Shown: positions 1 to 7,770, counted from the first letter of the stretch. The stretch: DNA of 8,489 nucleotides from Spirochaetaceae bacterium (GCA_028527945.1 JAQQAK010000106.1:1-8489); one strand, 5' to 3'. The notes: generated by a model from the sequence alone, not told the origin. Numbers and translations are program-made.

Positions 1-872
1 ATGTTCAACAGCAGATGATGGGATGGGAGAACAAGTCTCTTGATTATGTAGCTGTCAGTGGTGATTATGTCACTATGTATAAAGATGATCCAGCCCTTTC
101 AATTTCTGATTTGGCAGGAATGTTTTTTCTTTCATTTAACATGTCAGATGAAACACTTGCTAATGATAATCTTAGAAAGGCATTATCTCTTTCTATTGAT
201 AAACAAGCAATTGTAGATAACATTCTTAATAATGGATCACATGCGGCTGATTATATAATTCCAGCGCAGTTTTCTCTCGATTCTCAGGGACAGACATTTC
301 GTGAACATATAGGAAATCCAACTTACAATTCTTATAACATTGAAAAGGCAAAAGAATATTGGGAAAAGGCAAAGCAGGAGCTTAATTCTGATAATATTTC
401 AATCGATCTTCTTTATAATGAAGATTCAACTCTTTCTTCTGTTTGTGCCTTTCTCGGAAATAAATGGCAAAATGCTTTTCCAGGTTTAACAATCAATCTT
501 ATGCAGACAACATACAACAACAGATTGGATTTGATGGGACAGCATCATTACCAAATAGGACTTACACGATGGTATGCTGATTATCAGGATCCTCTAACTT
601 ATATGGATATGTGGATTTCTTCTTCTCAAATGAATTACGGCTGCTACAGTAATGAGGATTATGATGCTCTATATAAACAGGTTGTTGGAGAACTGGCTCT
701 AAATGAAAACGCTCGTCTTGAAGCTCTTGGAAACATGGAAAACTTAATACTTAATGATGCGGCTATATGTCCATTATATCAGGTAGCCTCTTGTACTCTC
801 CAGAATCCTGATTATAATTGGGTTTCTACTGTTGCCGGGTTTGTTTTATATAAATATACCAGTTTCAAATAA
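1..872 (+). CDS. Oligopeptide ABC transporter substrate-binding protein, OppA-like (family 5), C-terminal part; 5' end outside window
   Basis: This is the C-terminal part of a peptide-binding protein that delivers oligopeptides to an ABC importer outside the cytoplasmic membrane. The frame is already open at base 3 and reads four codons (VQQQ) before the Met at 15, so that Met is internal and the true start lies upstream. From Met15, about 285 residues remain of a family that usually has 500-560. Family traits visible are NLRKALSLSIDKQAIVDNI near residues 52-70 (the 'vRkAls.aiDr..i' block of SBP_bac_5 proteins), WYADYQDPLTYMDMW near 186-200 (compare the OppA 'W.ADY..P..f' block), and a C-terminal 'ICPLYQ...YKYTSFK' tail. 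It is clearly distinct in sequence from the second binding protein at 6123-7676, and its own permeases are not in the window. A strong terminator follows, so it is probably the last gene of its transcription unit. The family assignment is firm; the ligand is unknown. Confidence 0.9.
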   Translation, partial: VQQQMMGWENKSLDYVAVSGDYVTMYKDDPALSISDLAGMFFLSFNMSDETLANDNLRKALSLSIDKQAIVDNILNNGSHAADYIIPAQFSLDSQGQTFREHIGNPTYNSYNIEKAKEYWEKAKQELNSDNISIDLLYNEDSTLSSVCAFLGNKWQNAFPGLTINLMQTTYNNRLDLMGQHHYQIGLTRWYADYQDPLTYMDMWISSSQMNYGCYSNEDYDALYKQVVGELALNENARLEALGNMENLILNDAAICPLYQVASCTLQNPDYNWVSTVAGFVLYKYTSFK

Positions 873-950
873 TATAATTGCTATCAAGAACTCTCTGAGT
901 TTTAAAAGACATATTATAAATGAAGAAAAATTGTGGTTATATTTTCTTCA

Positions 951-1000
951 AGGCCTCTCTTAAAAGCCCTGCATGGTTTTGAGAGAGGCTTCTTTTTTAT
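951..1000 (+). terminator. Rho-independent terminator after the OppA-like gene
   Basis: Left arm 953-965 (GCCTCTCTTAAAA) pairs with right arm 977-989 (TTTTGAGAGAGGC) over 13 positions with a single G·U wobble. The short loop contains a further CC/GG pair. The run at 990-999 (TTCTTTTTTA) is a good T-tract immediately after the stem. It lies 80 nt past the stop of the binding-protein gene and ends about 30 nt before the dipeptidase start, so it should largely separate the two genes unless there is read-through. The opposite strand has no comparable T-tract after the stem. Confidence 0.88.
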
Positions 1001-1029
1001 AGAATAGATAACCTGAGGATAAAACTTTT

Positions 1030-2013
1030 ATGAATTATAAATACATTGATATGCATTGTGATACTCTTCTGAAAGAGTTCAAGAATAAGAAACTATATGA
1101 TAACCCTGAAAATATGTTGGATATTTCCAGAATGGTTAAGGCCGGGCAGGCCGCGCAGTTTTTTGCTATTTTTTTTCCTCCGCAAAATATTAATGGTCAA
1201 ACTCTTCCTGAAGAATTTCCCGTTTTTCCTTCAGATGAACAGCTTTTTGAACAGGCAAGGACGCTTCTTTTTGAAACTGCTGAAAAATATCCGGAGCATT
1301 TTGGAATCGCGTTTACTTCTGATGATATAAAGAAAAATATAAACATGGGACGTTGTTCTGCAATACTTACTATAGAAGATGGGCGTATGATTAACGGAGA
1401 TATTTCAATGCTTCCATTTTTTTATGATGCCGGAGTGCGTGTCATAGGCCTTACATGGAATTATTCAAATTATATAGGTTTTCCCAATTCTCCCGACCCT
1501 GATAAAATGAGTCTTGGATTAACTGATTTTGGAAAAGAAGCTGTTTATGAAATGAACAAGCTTGGAATTATAGTAGATGTTTCACATCTTTCAGATGGCG
1601 GGTTCTTGGATGTTGCTGAGGTTTCATCAAAGCCTTTTATTGCTAGCCATTCAAACTGTAGGGCTCTTTGCAATCATCCACGAAATCTTACTGATAAAAT
1701 GATAAAAACACTTGCCACGCATGGTGGGATAACTGGTCTTAATTTTTGTCCCATGTTTCTTTCTAATGACGGAAAAAATAACAGCCGTGTTGAGGATCTT
1801 TGCCGTCACATTATTCATCTGATAAATACTGGCGGAGAAGATTGTGTCGCGCTTGGAACAGATTTTGATGGTATTTCTGGAGAATTTGAAATTGGTCAAC
1901 CTACAGAAATGAAAAAACTTTTTATGACTCTTGAACAAAAGGGGTTATCTGAAAGACAGCTGGAAAAGCTCGCATACGGTAATGTTTTACGCGTGTTGGA
2001 AGAGAGTTTGTAA
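1030..2013 (+). CDS. Dipeptidase, peptidase family M19 (renal/membrane dipeptidase type)
   Basis: This is a complete 327-residue zinc dipeptidase that hydrolyses dipeptides to free amino acids. No signal peptide is visible, so it is probably cytoplasmic. The expected catalytic set is present: H9 and D11 in IDMHCDTL, the bridging E116 in TIEDG, H186 in VDVSH, H207 in ASHSN, and D278 in GTDFDG. Spacing closely follows human renal dipeptidase (H20, D22, E125, H198, H219, D288), including the identical 21-residue step between the two histidines. Other family blocks are GVRVIGLTWN (135-144) and the RNLTD segment (218-222). A GAGGA Shine-Dalgarno site at 1015-1019, 10 nt before ATG, supports this start, and the HxD motif directly after it leaves no room for a missing N-terminus. 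It follows a terminator, so it probably has its own promoter. It sits beside two peptide transport genes, which suggests it degrades imported peptides. Some M19 members act on D-amino-acid or modified dipeptides, so the exact specificity is open. Confidence 0.95.
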   Translation: MNYKYIDMHCDTLLKEFKNKKLYDNPENMLDISRMVKAGQAAQFFAIFFPPQNINGQTLPEEFPVFPSDEQLFEQARTLLFETAEKYPEHFGIAFTSDDIKKNINMGRCSAILTIEDGRMINGDISMLPFFYDAGVRVIGLTWNYSNYIGFPNSPDPDKMSLGLTDFGKEAVYEMNKLGIIVDVSHLSDGGFLDVAEVSSKPFIASHSNCRALCNHPRNLTDKMIKTLATHGGITGLNFCPMFLSNDGKNNSRVEDLCRHIIHLINTGGEDCVALGTDFDGISGEFEIGQPTEMKKLFMTLEQKGLSERQLEKLAYGNVLRVLEESL

Positions 2014-2122
2014 ACGTATTATTTTTAAGTTTGGAATTAAATACTTCTGAGGCTGTTGATGTTCTTTTTTAAATTTATTTGTCCTATCATGCTGGGGACT
2101 GTAACACTATTTGTTTAGAAAT

Positions 2123-2182
2123 GGCAGCCCAATACTTCTTATAAATTTTAATCTGTATCGGGCTGCCTGTTATAGATTTTTT
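2123..2182. terminator. Shared terminator between convergent dipeptidase and ATPase genes
   Basis: The convergent gap 2014-2180 contains an inverted repeat: 2123-2135 (GGCAGCCCAATAC) against 2155-2167 (GTATCGGGCTGCC). That gives 8 perfect GC-rich pairs, one A·C mismatch and 4 more pairs around a 19-nt loop. On the + strand a T6 run follows at 2177-2182, about 9 nt after the stem, and it overlaps the stop codon of the ATPase gene. On the − strand the sequence after the stem (ATTTCT) is only weakly T-rich. It probably ends dipeptidase transcription and may also end the transporter operon. The large loop and the displaced T-run make it weaker than the element at 951-1000. I see nothing else in 2014-2122. 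Confidence 0.55.
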
Positions 2183-4247
2183 ATGAATTCTTTATTACAG
2201 GAAAGTGACAGGCTGTCAGGTGTTCAGAATCATCAGAAACAGCCTTAAACTGAGGCTTTTCTTTTTTACAGATCTCCTGACTATATCTACACCTTGGATT
2301 AAAAGGACAGCCATTTGGCGGGTTTGCCGGATCTGGAATTTCTCCCTCAAGTATTATTCTCTGTGTTGTTCCACGGAGAGATGGATCTGGAATCGATACT
2401 GCTGAAAGAAGTGCTTCTGTATATGGGTGAAGTGGGTTCTCAAATAATTTATATGCTGGAGCCATCTCTACAAATTGTCCAAGATACATAACTGCCACCC
2501 TATCTGCGGTATAGTTTATGATGTTTAGATCATGGGTTATTATAATGTACGTTAAACCAAGTTCTTCTTTAAGATCTTTCAAAAGGTTTAGAATCCCTGC
2601 GGCTACTGACACATCAAGGCCGGCTGTTGGTTCATCTGCTATCAGAATATCCGGTTCTAAAGCAAGAGCTCTTGCAATACTAACTCGTCTGGCTTGTCCG
2701 CCTGAGAGTTGATGCGGATATTTTCCTGCGTGTTCATTTGACAGCCCAACTTTTTCCAGAAGACTTTTAACCTTTGCTTTAGGATTATCTACTTTCACAC
2801 CATGTATTTTAAATGGTTCTAAAAGAAGGGTAGAAATCTTTCGGCGGGGACTCAAGCTTGAAATAGAATCCTGAAATATCATTTGCACTTTAGCGCGAAG
2901 AGGGCGTAAGGCTCTTTCTTTAAGGTTTGTTATATCATTGCCTTTAAGGTTTATTGAGCCTTCGGCCGGGTCGTTTAAACGAAGCAGGCAACGTCCTGCA
3001 GTTGTTTTTCCGGAACCAGACTCTCCAACAAGAGCAAGCACTTCTCCTTGAGAAAGTTTTATATCTATTCCATCTACAGCCCGCAATACCTCAGGTTTTT
3101 TTCCGTTTAAGCGATCAGTCAGAGACACATTGATAGGAAATTGAACCTTCACTCCTTCTGCGTCTATTATAAGTTCATCTTCTTTATTATTTTCTAAGAT
3201 ATTCTGTTCTTTATTAGAAGTTTCTGCTTCCGGAACCGCACCTGATAATGGATTATGACAGCGTACAAAATTGTTTACATCACCGCTTTCTGCTGGAGAT
3301 ATTTTTTCACATTCTTCAGTACTGTAATCACAGCGTGATGCAAATCGGCAGCCCTCAGGCAGAGCGTTCAATCCCGGAACTCTTCCTTTTATTGTATGAA
3401 GTCTCCGGCTTCCGGCGGCTCTTCCTGGGTGAACCTCCAGTAGCGCCCTTGTATAAGGATGTTTAGGCTCTGCAAAGATTTTTTGAACAGATCCGTTTTC
3501 AACTATCTGACCAGCATACATTACCATTACTCTGTCACAAATCTGGGCTACAACACCTAGATCGTGTGTAATATATAGAACAGAGGTTCCCATTTCTTTG
3601 GTTAACTTAAGAATTAGATCGTTGATTTGAGCCTCAAGGGTTACATCAAGAGCTGAGGTCGGTTCATCGGCAATTAGCAGAGAAGGCTGTGCTAACAGCG
3701 CTATTGCAATCATAATTCGTTGACGCATACCTCCAGAAAACTGATGAGGATATTTTTTTATATGTTTTTCCGCGTCCGGAATTCCTACACGCTCAAGCAT
3801 TTTTAGCATTTTTTCTCTTTTTTCTGAGTTTGAATCTCCATTAAAAGAGACTTGTGCCTGTATTGCCGTCATGATTTGTTCTTCTATTGAAAATACTGGA
3901 TTAAGGCTTGTCATCGGATCCTGAAATATCATTGATATCTCGTTTCCCCATAAGCTACTAATTGAAGAATTATCTGGAGATATTACCTCTTCTCCTTTAA
4001 AGCTGATAGAACCGTTTGTAATTTGTCCATTTTTAGGAAGAAGACCGTTTACTGCATATGATAATGAGCTTTTTCCGCATCCTGATTCTCCAACAACCCC
4101 AACAATTTCTCCACGGTTTATTGAAAAGTTAATTCCGCTCAATGCGGGCAGCATCATACTCCTGGTTCGGTAGCATAAATCAAGTTCACTAACTTGGAGC
4201 ACATTTGAGCTATGCTCATTTGTTTTCATTTTTATGATCTCCATCAT
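2181..4247 (-). CDS. Fused dual ATP-binding protein of a peptide-type ABC importer (DppD-DppF / GsiA type)
   Basis: This cytoplasmic ATPase powers the importer encoded by the same operon. The 688 residues hold two complete nucleotide-binding domains, each followed by the oligopeptide-transporter C-terminal extension, so it replaces the separate DppD and DppF subunits. Domain 1 has Walker A GESGCGKS (53-60), Q-loop Q109, signature SGGMRQR (171-177), Walker B and D-loop ADEPTSALD (193-201), and switch H228. Domain 2 has GESGSGKT (408-415), Q459, SGGQARR (515-521), ADEPTAGLD (537-545), and H572. A polar linker at about 340-360 joins the halves. Each extension carries a four-cysteine motif (C300, C306, C313, C330 and C647, C653, C660, C680); such motifs bind a [4Fe-4S] cluster in the mycobacterial Opp transporter. 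Both ATP sites look intact. The start ATG overlaps the upstream permease stop by 4 nt (ATGA), so translation is coupled. This is the last gene of the operon. Confidence 0.96.
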   Translation of the reverse strand: MMEIIKMKTNEHSSNVLQVSELDLCYRTRSMMLPALSGINFSINRGEIVGVVGESGCGKSSLSYAVNGLLPKNGQITNGSISFKGEEVISPDNSSISSLWGNEISMIFQDPMTSLNPVFSIEEQIMTAIQAQVSFNGDSNSEKREKMLKMLERVGIPDAEKHIKKYPHQFSGGMRQRIMIAIALLAQPSLLIADEPTSALDVTLEAQINDLILKLTKEMGTSVLYITHDLGVVAQICDRVMVMYAGQIVENGSVQKIFAEPKHPYTRALLEVHPGRAAGSRRLHTIKGRVPGLNALPEGCRFASRCDYSTEECEKISPAESGDVNNFVRCHNPLSGAVPEAETSNKEQNILENNKEDELIIDAEGVKVQFPINVSLTDRLNGKKPEVLRAVDGIDIKLSQGEVLALVGESGSGKTTAGRCLLRLNDPAEGSINLKGNDITNLKERALRPLRAKVQMIFQDSISSLSPRRKISTLLLEPFKIHGVKVDNPKAKVKSLLEKVGLSNEHAGKYPHQLSGGQARRVSIARALALEPDILIADEPTAGLDVSVAAGILNLLKDLKEELGLTYIIITHDLNIINYTADRVAVMYLGQFVEMAPAYKLFENPLHPYTEALLSAVSIPDPSLRGTTQRIILEGEIPDPANPPNGCPFNPRCRYSQEICKKEKPQFKAVSDDSEHLTACHFPVIKNS

Positions 4248-4259
4248 GAATCCATCCCT
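4239..4259 (-). promoter_or_regulatory. Two alternative Shine-Dalgarno/start pairs for the fused ATPase
   Basis: Read on the − strand, AGGGA (4259-4255) sits 7 nt before the tandem ATG ATG at 4247-4242. A second site, GGAG (4242-4239), sits 9 nt before an in-frame ATG at 4229-4227 (residue 7). The first pair overlaps the upstream stop codon and is preferred for translational coupling. The second would give a protein six residues shorter starting MKTNE. Both are good sites, so the N-terminus is uncertain by six residues and nothing functional is lost either way. Confidence 0.5.
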
Positions 4260-5104
4260 GACATTTTAGGATCAAGTATGTCGCGTAGGCTCTCTCCGAA
4301 TAAGGTGAAACCAAAGGTTGTAATAGCCAAGGCTGCTCCGGCTGTAATAATAGGCCATGGAGACTGTCTAAAATGTGAAAAACCGTCATTAAGTATTACT
4401 CCCCAAGAGGGTGACGGTGGGCGAACTCCCATTCCAAGAAATGATAAACCTGCTTCAATTGTTATTACTGCCGGAAGATCCATTGTTGAAAGAATAATTA
4501 CGGCAGGAACTACATTTGGAAGAATATGGCCTGCTATTATTCTGAGAGGTTTTGCTCCTAAAGCCTTTTCTGCATCAACATAAAGTTCTTGTCTGGCTGA
4601 CATTACCTGTGCGCGAACAACTCGTGAGTAACCGGGGAACAGTGTTAATCCCATAACTACTATCAAGTTTGTCAGTGACGGTCCCAGCAAGGTTAGCATC
4701 ACAAGTGCAAGCACTATAGAAGGAAGTGATTGGATTGTATCCAGAATGATGATTATTATATAATCTATTATCCCTCCAAAGTAGCCGGCAATAAGTCCCA
4801 GAAGGACTCCTATAAAAAGCGATATTATTACCGCTGGTATTGCAACTTTTAGAGCAATTCTTGTTCCATAAATTATTCGTGACAGAAGGTCTCGTCCAAG
4901 GTGATCTGTTCCTAAATGGTGTTCACTCGTAGGGCCTGATAGTCTTTCTGATATATTTTGGGTTGAAAAATCATAAGGACTAAGAATCGGCGCAAAAATT
5001 GCAGTTATCAATAAAAGGGCAATTATGATTGTTCCAATAAGCCCAGATGGGGTTTTTACAAGTTGTGATAAAACTCCTATCTCTGAATTTTTTTTCTTTC
5101 TCAT
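4244..5104 (-). CDS. Peptide-type ABC importer permease, DppC/OppC-like
   Basis: This is an inner-membrane permease of 286 residues, the usual size for DppC/OppC/GsiD proteins, and it pairs with the DppB-like permease encoded just upstream. An N-terminal transmembrane segment lies at about 21-41, followed by the short extracytoplasmic stretch typical of the C-type subunit with HLGTDHLGRDLLSR (63-76). The remaining helices lie at about 84-107, 111-140, 145-157, 198-216 and 251-269. The cytoplasmic EAA coupling loop, AEKALGAKPLRIIAGHILPN (178-197), contacts the ATPase. Further family marks are EAGLSFLG (217-224), RPPSPSWG (228-235) and the C-terminal ESLRDILDPK (271-280). A GGAG site 7 nt before ATG supports the start, which lies 1 nt after the stop of the upstream permease gene. 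The 3' end overlaps the ATPase start by 4 nt. Family and orientation are certain; the substrate cannot be read from it. Confidence 0.96.
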   Translation of the reverse strand: MRKKKNSEIGVLSQLVKTPSGLIGTIIIALLLITAIFAPILSPYDFSTQNISERLSGPTSEHHLGTDHLGRDLLSRIIYGTRIALKVAIPAVIISLFIGVLLGLIAGYFGGIIDYIIIIILDTIQSLPSIVLALVMLTLLGPSLTNLIVVMGLTLFPGYSRVVRAQVMSARQELYVDAEKALGAKPLRIIAGHILPNVVPAVIILSTMDLPAVITIEAGLSFLGMGVRPPSPSWGVILNDGFSHFRQSPWPIITAGAALAITTFGFTLFGESLRDILDPKMSGMDS

Positions 5105-5105
5105 A

Positions 5106-6059
5106 TCAACGCTCCGTTTTTCCTATTTGAATCCTAGGATCAAGCCGGGTATTAATTATATCTGCCAGGAGGTTTGCAAATACAAACCATAAAGCTATTA
5201 TCAATGATACTCCCTGAACAACAGGATAGTTACGGTTCTGAATAGCTTTCATTATCAGGGTTCCCATTCCAGGCCTTGAAAATATAATCTCTACAAAAAC
5301 TGTTCCGGCCAGCATCTTTCCAAGACCAACTCCCAGAACAGCTACTGTTGGAATCAGCGCATTCTTAAGCGCAAGACGAAACAGTAGAGTTCTGTTTTTT
5401 ATTCCCATAGATCTTTCTGCTGTGATGTAGGTTTCGTTTAGGACCTCCAATAGGCTCGTTCTAACAAGGCGGGCAAGGTAGCCTACCCATGAAAGTGAGA
5501 GAACCAGCGCCGGAATAATTAGATGCATGATGTAATCTCCGACATTTCCACTGGAACCCAAACCTATTACTGGAAAGATTCGTAAATGGGCTGAAAATAT
5601 TAGCAGAAAAATTAATGCGACTACATATGATGGAATTGTAATAAATGATATCGAAAGGAAAGCGAGAATTCGATCTCCTATAGTGTTGGGATGTGTCGCA
5701 GAGAATATCCCCAGGGGTATTCCCAGAAGAACGGCTAGTAAAAGACTTGCTGTTGTGAGAATCAATGAATGTGGAAAAACATCCATGATCATCTCTGTTA
5801 TTGGTCTACCGGTGAATACATCTGTTCCAAGATCTCCGTGTAAGGCATTCAGAAAAAAACCGGTTATCTGTTGAAACGGTGTTTTATCCAAACCCATTTC
5901 GGTATGTATCTTTTCAATCAGTTCGGGGGTCGCCCGAGGGCCCAAAATTGTTTTTGCGGGATCACCCGGAACAATATGGATCAACAATGAAAGAAAGATG
6001 ATTAAAAGGATACATACTAAAGCAGTTGAGACAACCCGCTTTAGAATATAACTAAACAT
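5106..6059 (-). CDS. Peptide-type ABC importer permease, DppB/OppB-like
   Basis: This is an inner-membrane permease of 317 residues, typical of DppB/GsiC. The first transmembrane helix (about 9-30) runs into HIVPGDPA (28-35). The extracytoplasmic segment has MGLD (55-58) and HGDLGTD (74-80), both family-typical. Further helices lie at about 98-120, 132-156, 177-196, 235-258 and 281-302. The EAA coupling loop lies at about 214-233 (AERSMGIKNRTLLFRLALKN) and is followed by the VEIIFSRPGMG block (256-266), which is highly conserved in B-type subunits, and by NTRLDPRI near the C-terminus. An AAGGA site about 7 nt before ATG supports the start. The 63-nt gap to the upstream binding-protein gene holds a strong hairpin, whereas the downstream permease starts 1 nt after this stop, so the three membrane and ATPase genes form a tight translational block. 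It would form the channel together with the DppC-like subunit. Confidence 0.96.
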   Translation of the reverse strand: MFSYILKRVVSTALVCILLIIFLSLLIHIVPGDPAKTILGPRATPELIEKIHTEMGLDKTPFQQITGFFLNALHGDLGTDVFTGRPITEMIMDVFPHSLILTTASLLLAVLLGIPLGIFSATHPNTIGDRILAFLSISFITIPSYVVALIFLLIFSAHLRIFPVIGLGSSGNVGDYIMHLIIPALVLSLSWVGYLARLVRTSLLEVLNETYITAERSMGIKNRTLLFRLALKNALIPTVAVLGVGLGKMLAGTVFVEIIFSRPGMGTLIMKAIQNRNYPVVQGVSLIIALWFVFANLLADIINTRLDPRIQIGKTER

Positions 6060-6092
6060 ACTGTTTTCCTTGTAGTTAAATTTCTTGTGATA

Positions 6093-6124
6093 GAGCCCGG
6101 TTAAAAACCGGGCTCCCTTTTTTT
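6093..6124. other. Intercistronic hairpin between binding-protein and permease genes
   Basis: There is a perfect 10-bp GC-rich stem with a 3-nt loop: GAGCCCGGTT (6093-6102), loop 6103-6105, AACCGGGCTC (6106-6115). On the sense (−) strand it follows the binding-protein stop codon and is trailed by TATCACAAG, with no T-run, so it is not a canonical terminator for the operon. It is better read as a 3'-end mRNA stabiliser or partial attenuator that lets the binding protein be made in excess over the permeases, a known arrangement in ABC operons. On the + strand the same stem is followed by CC and T7 (6118-6124), the layout of an intrinsic terminator for antisense transcription. The structure is certain; the role is inferred. 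Confidence 0.7.
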
Positions 6125-7676
6125 ATTTGGCAGCAGAAAAGAATCTGAACTGTAATGAATTATTAGGTGTCATAGCTGGACTGCATTTTTTCGCGTTGTA
6201 TGCGAAATATGTTTTTCCATTAGTTACCCATATTGCTACTGCATCATCATCCATTAGCTTCTGCATCTTTTCATAAATAACCTGACGTTTCTGGTCATCT
6301 GTTTCTGATAGACCCTGCTTGTGGAGTTCATCAAATTCAGGATTTGCCCAACGCATCCAGTTCCAGATACCAACCTGGTCGCTTGTAAACCACATTGTTG
6401 CCCATGAAGGATCTGGCTGCATTTGGAATGCCATAGCGAAAAGTTCTACATCTTTTCCTTTATCGCCGTCTCCTATTTCCCAGAAGGTTCCGGATTCCAT
6501 TGAGTTTATTTCAAGATTAATTCCAATTTCTTTAAGGTTTTGTTGAAGAACTTCAGCCCATACTCGGTATTCAGAAGTGTCTGCAACAGCGATTTCAAGA
6601 TCAAGGCTGTCAATTCCGGCCGCGGCCATATATTCTTTTGCCTTATCAAGATCTTGAGTATATTTAGGAGCATCTGCCCAATAGCCTAATAAACCAGGAG
6701 CAACTATTGCAGTTTCTTGTTCAACCATACCATTATATGCTGCTGTAATCATATCTGGAACGTTAGCTGCCGCACGAATTGCTTTTCTGACATTTACATC
6801 CTGCAATTTAGGATTCTCAACATTTAAACCAATCCAGCGGTAGTCAAGATCTGAGTTAGAGGTAATGCCAAAGTCTGGATTATCTTTAAAGGTATCTACA
6901 GTGTTTGTAGATATTTCAGCAAAATCGACTTCTCCAGCCTGAAGGGCAATTTCAGCAGATTGATTATCACTGATAACAATGAATTGAATTTCATCCCAAT
7001 ATGGAGCCTTTCCGTAGTAATCTGGATTTTTCTTAACTACAACTTTCTGATCCGGCTGCCATTCATCAATATAATAAGGGCCGCAGCCAATTACATCAGT
7101 TGTAAACCCATCAAGTCCAACTTTTTCAATATAATTCTTAGGTACTATTACACCACTATTTAGCGGCAGGGTTGTTCTCATAAGAGGCGCAAATGGTTCG
7201 GTAAGAATGATTTTTCCCTCATACTTTGAAATAACTTCAACATGGTCAAGGTTTGCCCAGTCATCACTGTATGCTGATGCTGTTTTTTCATCTCTAAATC
7301 TTTCATATGAGAATTTAACATCTTCAGCGGTTACCTCACCGGCTCCTTTCTGAAATTGTACTCCTTCACGCAGTTTGAAGTATATTTCGTGTCCGTCTTC
7401 TGATATTTCGAATTTCTCTGCAAGAACATTTTCTATGTCATAGCTGTTTGCTTTATAGCTTACAAGTCCATCAAATATTGTCGCAGAGATGACATCGTCC
7501 CAACGGGAATACCTTCTTGCCGGATCAAGGTTTTTGATATCGGCATTAATTCGAACCTTCAGAATTTTGGGGCCATCTTTCTGCGCGGCAGACTCTTTCT
7601 CTTTAGAGCAGCCAGTAAGACCAATTAGAATGGCGCATATAATCAATACACCTTTAAACAATTTCTTGTTTTTCAT
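6123..7676 (-). CDS. Lipoprotein substrate-binding protein of a peptide-type ABC importer (SBP family 5)
   Basis: This is the extracytoplasmic receptor of the operon's importer, 517 residues long and normal for family 5. The N-terminus is a lipoprotein signal: basic MKNKK, a hydrophobic stretch at 9-20, and lipobox LTGC with the lipidated C23, then a polar linker to about residue 36. The mature part starts with VRINADIKNLDPAR (41-54), matching the 'lDPa' opening of DppA/OppA/NikA-type proteins. It continues with FDGLVSY (68-74), the FKLREGVQF and VTAEDVKFSYER region (100-126), and GCGPYYIDEW (197-206) leading into KKNPDYYG (215-222). The 'NPKLQDVNVRKAIRAA' region near 288-303 opens the C-terminal lobe segment. 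An AGGAG site 7-8 nt before ATG supports the start. Hairpins lie on both sides of the gene, and the two permease genes and ATPase gene follow. The ligand is probably a short peptide or related compound; the family also includes nickel and glutathione receptors, so this is not proven. Confidence 0.95.
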   Translation of the reverse strand: MKNKKLFKGVLIICAILIGLTGCSKEKESAAQKDGPKILKVRINADIKNLDPARRYSRWDDVISATIFDGLVSYKANSYDIENVLAEKFEISEDGHEIYFKLREGVQFQKGAGEVTAEDVKFSYERFRDEKTASAYSDDWANLDHVEVISKYEGKIILTEPFAPLMRTTLPLNSGVIVPKNYIEKVGLDGFTTDVIGCGPYYIDEWQPDQKVVVKKNPDYYGKAPYWDEIQFIVISDNQSAEIALQAGEVDFAEISTNTVDTFKDNPDFGITSNSDLDYRWIGLNVENPKLQDVNVRKAIRAAANVPDMITAAYNGMVEQETAIVAPGLLGYWADAPKYTQDLDKAKEYMAAAGIDSLDLEIAVADTSEYRVWAEVLQQNLKEIGINLEINSMESGTFWEIGDGDKGKDVELFAMAFQMQPDPSWATMWFTSDQVGIWNWMRWANPEFDELHKQGLSETDDQKRQVIYEKMQKLMDDDAVAIWVTNGKTYFAYNAKKCSPAMTPNNSLQFRFFSAAK

Positions 7677-7704
7677 AAAATTTCTCCTGATTTATTTTTT
7701 GAAT

Positions 7705-7733
7705 GTCCCTGAATTTTGGGTTTTTTCAGGGAC
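7705..7733. other. Hairpin in the leader of the binding-protein gene
   Basis: There is a perfect 9-bp stem, GTCCCTGAA (7705-7713) against TTCAGGGAC (7725-7733), with an 11-nt loop. It lies 28 nt upstream of the binding-protein start codon and just before its Shine-Dalgarno site on the − strand. No T-run follows on the − strand, where the next bases are ATTCAAAAAATAAAT, so it is not a typical terminator for the upstream M24 gene. It could protect the 5' end of a processed binding-protein mRNA. On the + strand the following bases (TATTTAT) are only weakly T-rich. Confidence 0.55.
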
Positions 7734-7735
7734 TA

Positions 7736-7765
7736 TTTATAACGACGCCCGCTAATAGCGGGCAA
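7736..7765 (-). promoter_or_regulatory. Possible internal promoter with embedded palindrome upstream of the binding-protein gene
   Basis: On the − strand, TTGCCC (7765-7760, 4 of 6 matches to the −35 consensus) and TATAAA (7741-7736, 5 of 6 matches to −10) are separated by 18 nt. A palindrome, GCCCGC-TAATA-GCGGGC (7747-7763), fills the spacer and overlaps the −35 box. It could be an operator or simply the hairpin at the end of the M24 gene, 7 nt past its stop codon. Such matches are common by chance in AT-rich gaps. The elements are seen directly; their use as a promoter is a guess. Confidence 0.25.
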
Positions 7766-7770
7766 CATGA

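Noticed and set aside
889..901. Small inverted repeat AACTC-TCT-GAGTT just after the OppA-like gene.
   Set aside because: The 5-bp stem is too short to mean anything in AT-rich sequence, and a much stronger terminator follows at 951-1000.
979..1005. Promoter-like pair TTGAGA (979-984) and TAGAAT (1000-1005) before the dipeptidase gene.
   Set aside because: The spacer is only 15 nt and the −35 box lies inside the right arm of the terminator. The dipeptidase gene probably does have its own promoter, but I cannot place it with confidence.
4212..4583. A 123-residue open frame on the + strand, opposite the DppC-like permease gene.
   Set aside because: It is antisense to a firmly assigned gene, has no recognisable domain, and its composition matches a shadow frame of membrane-protein codons.
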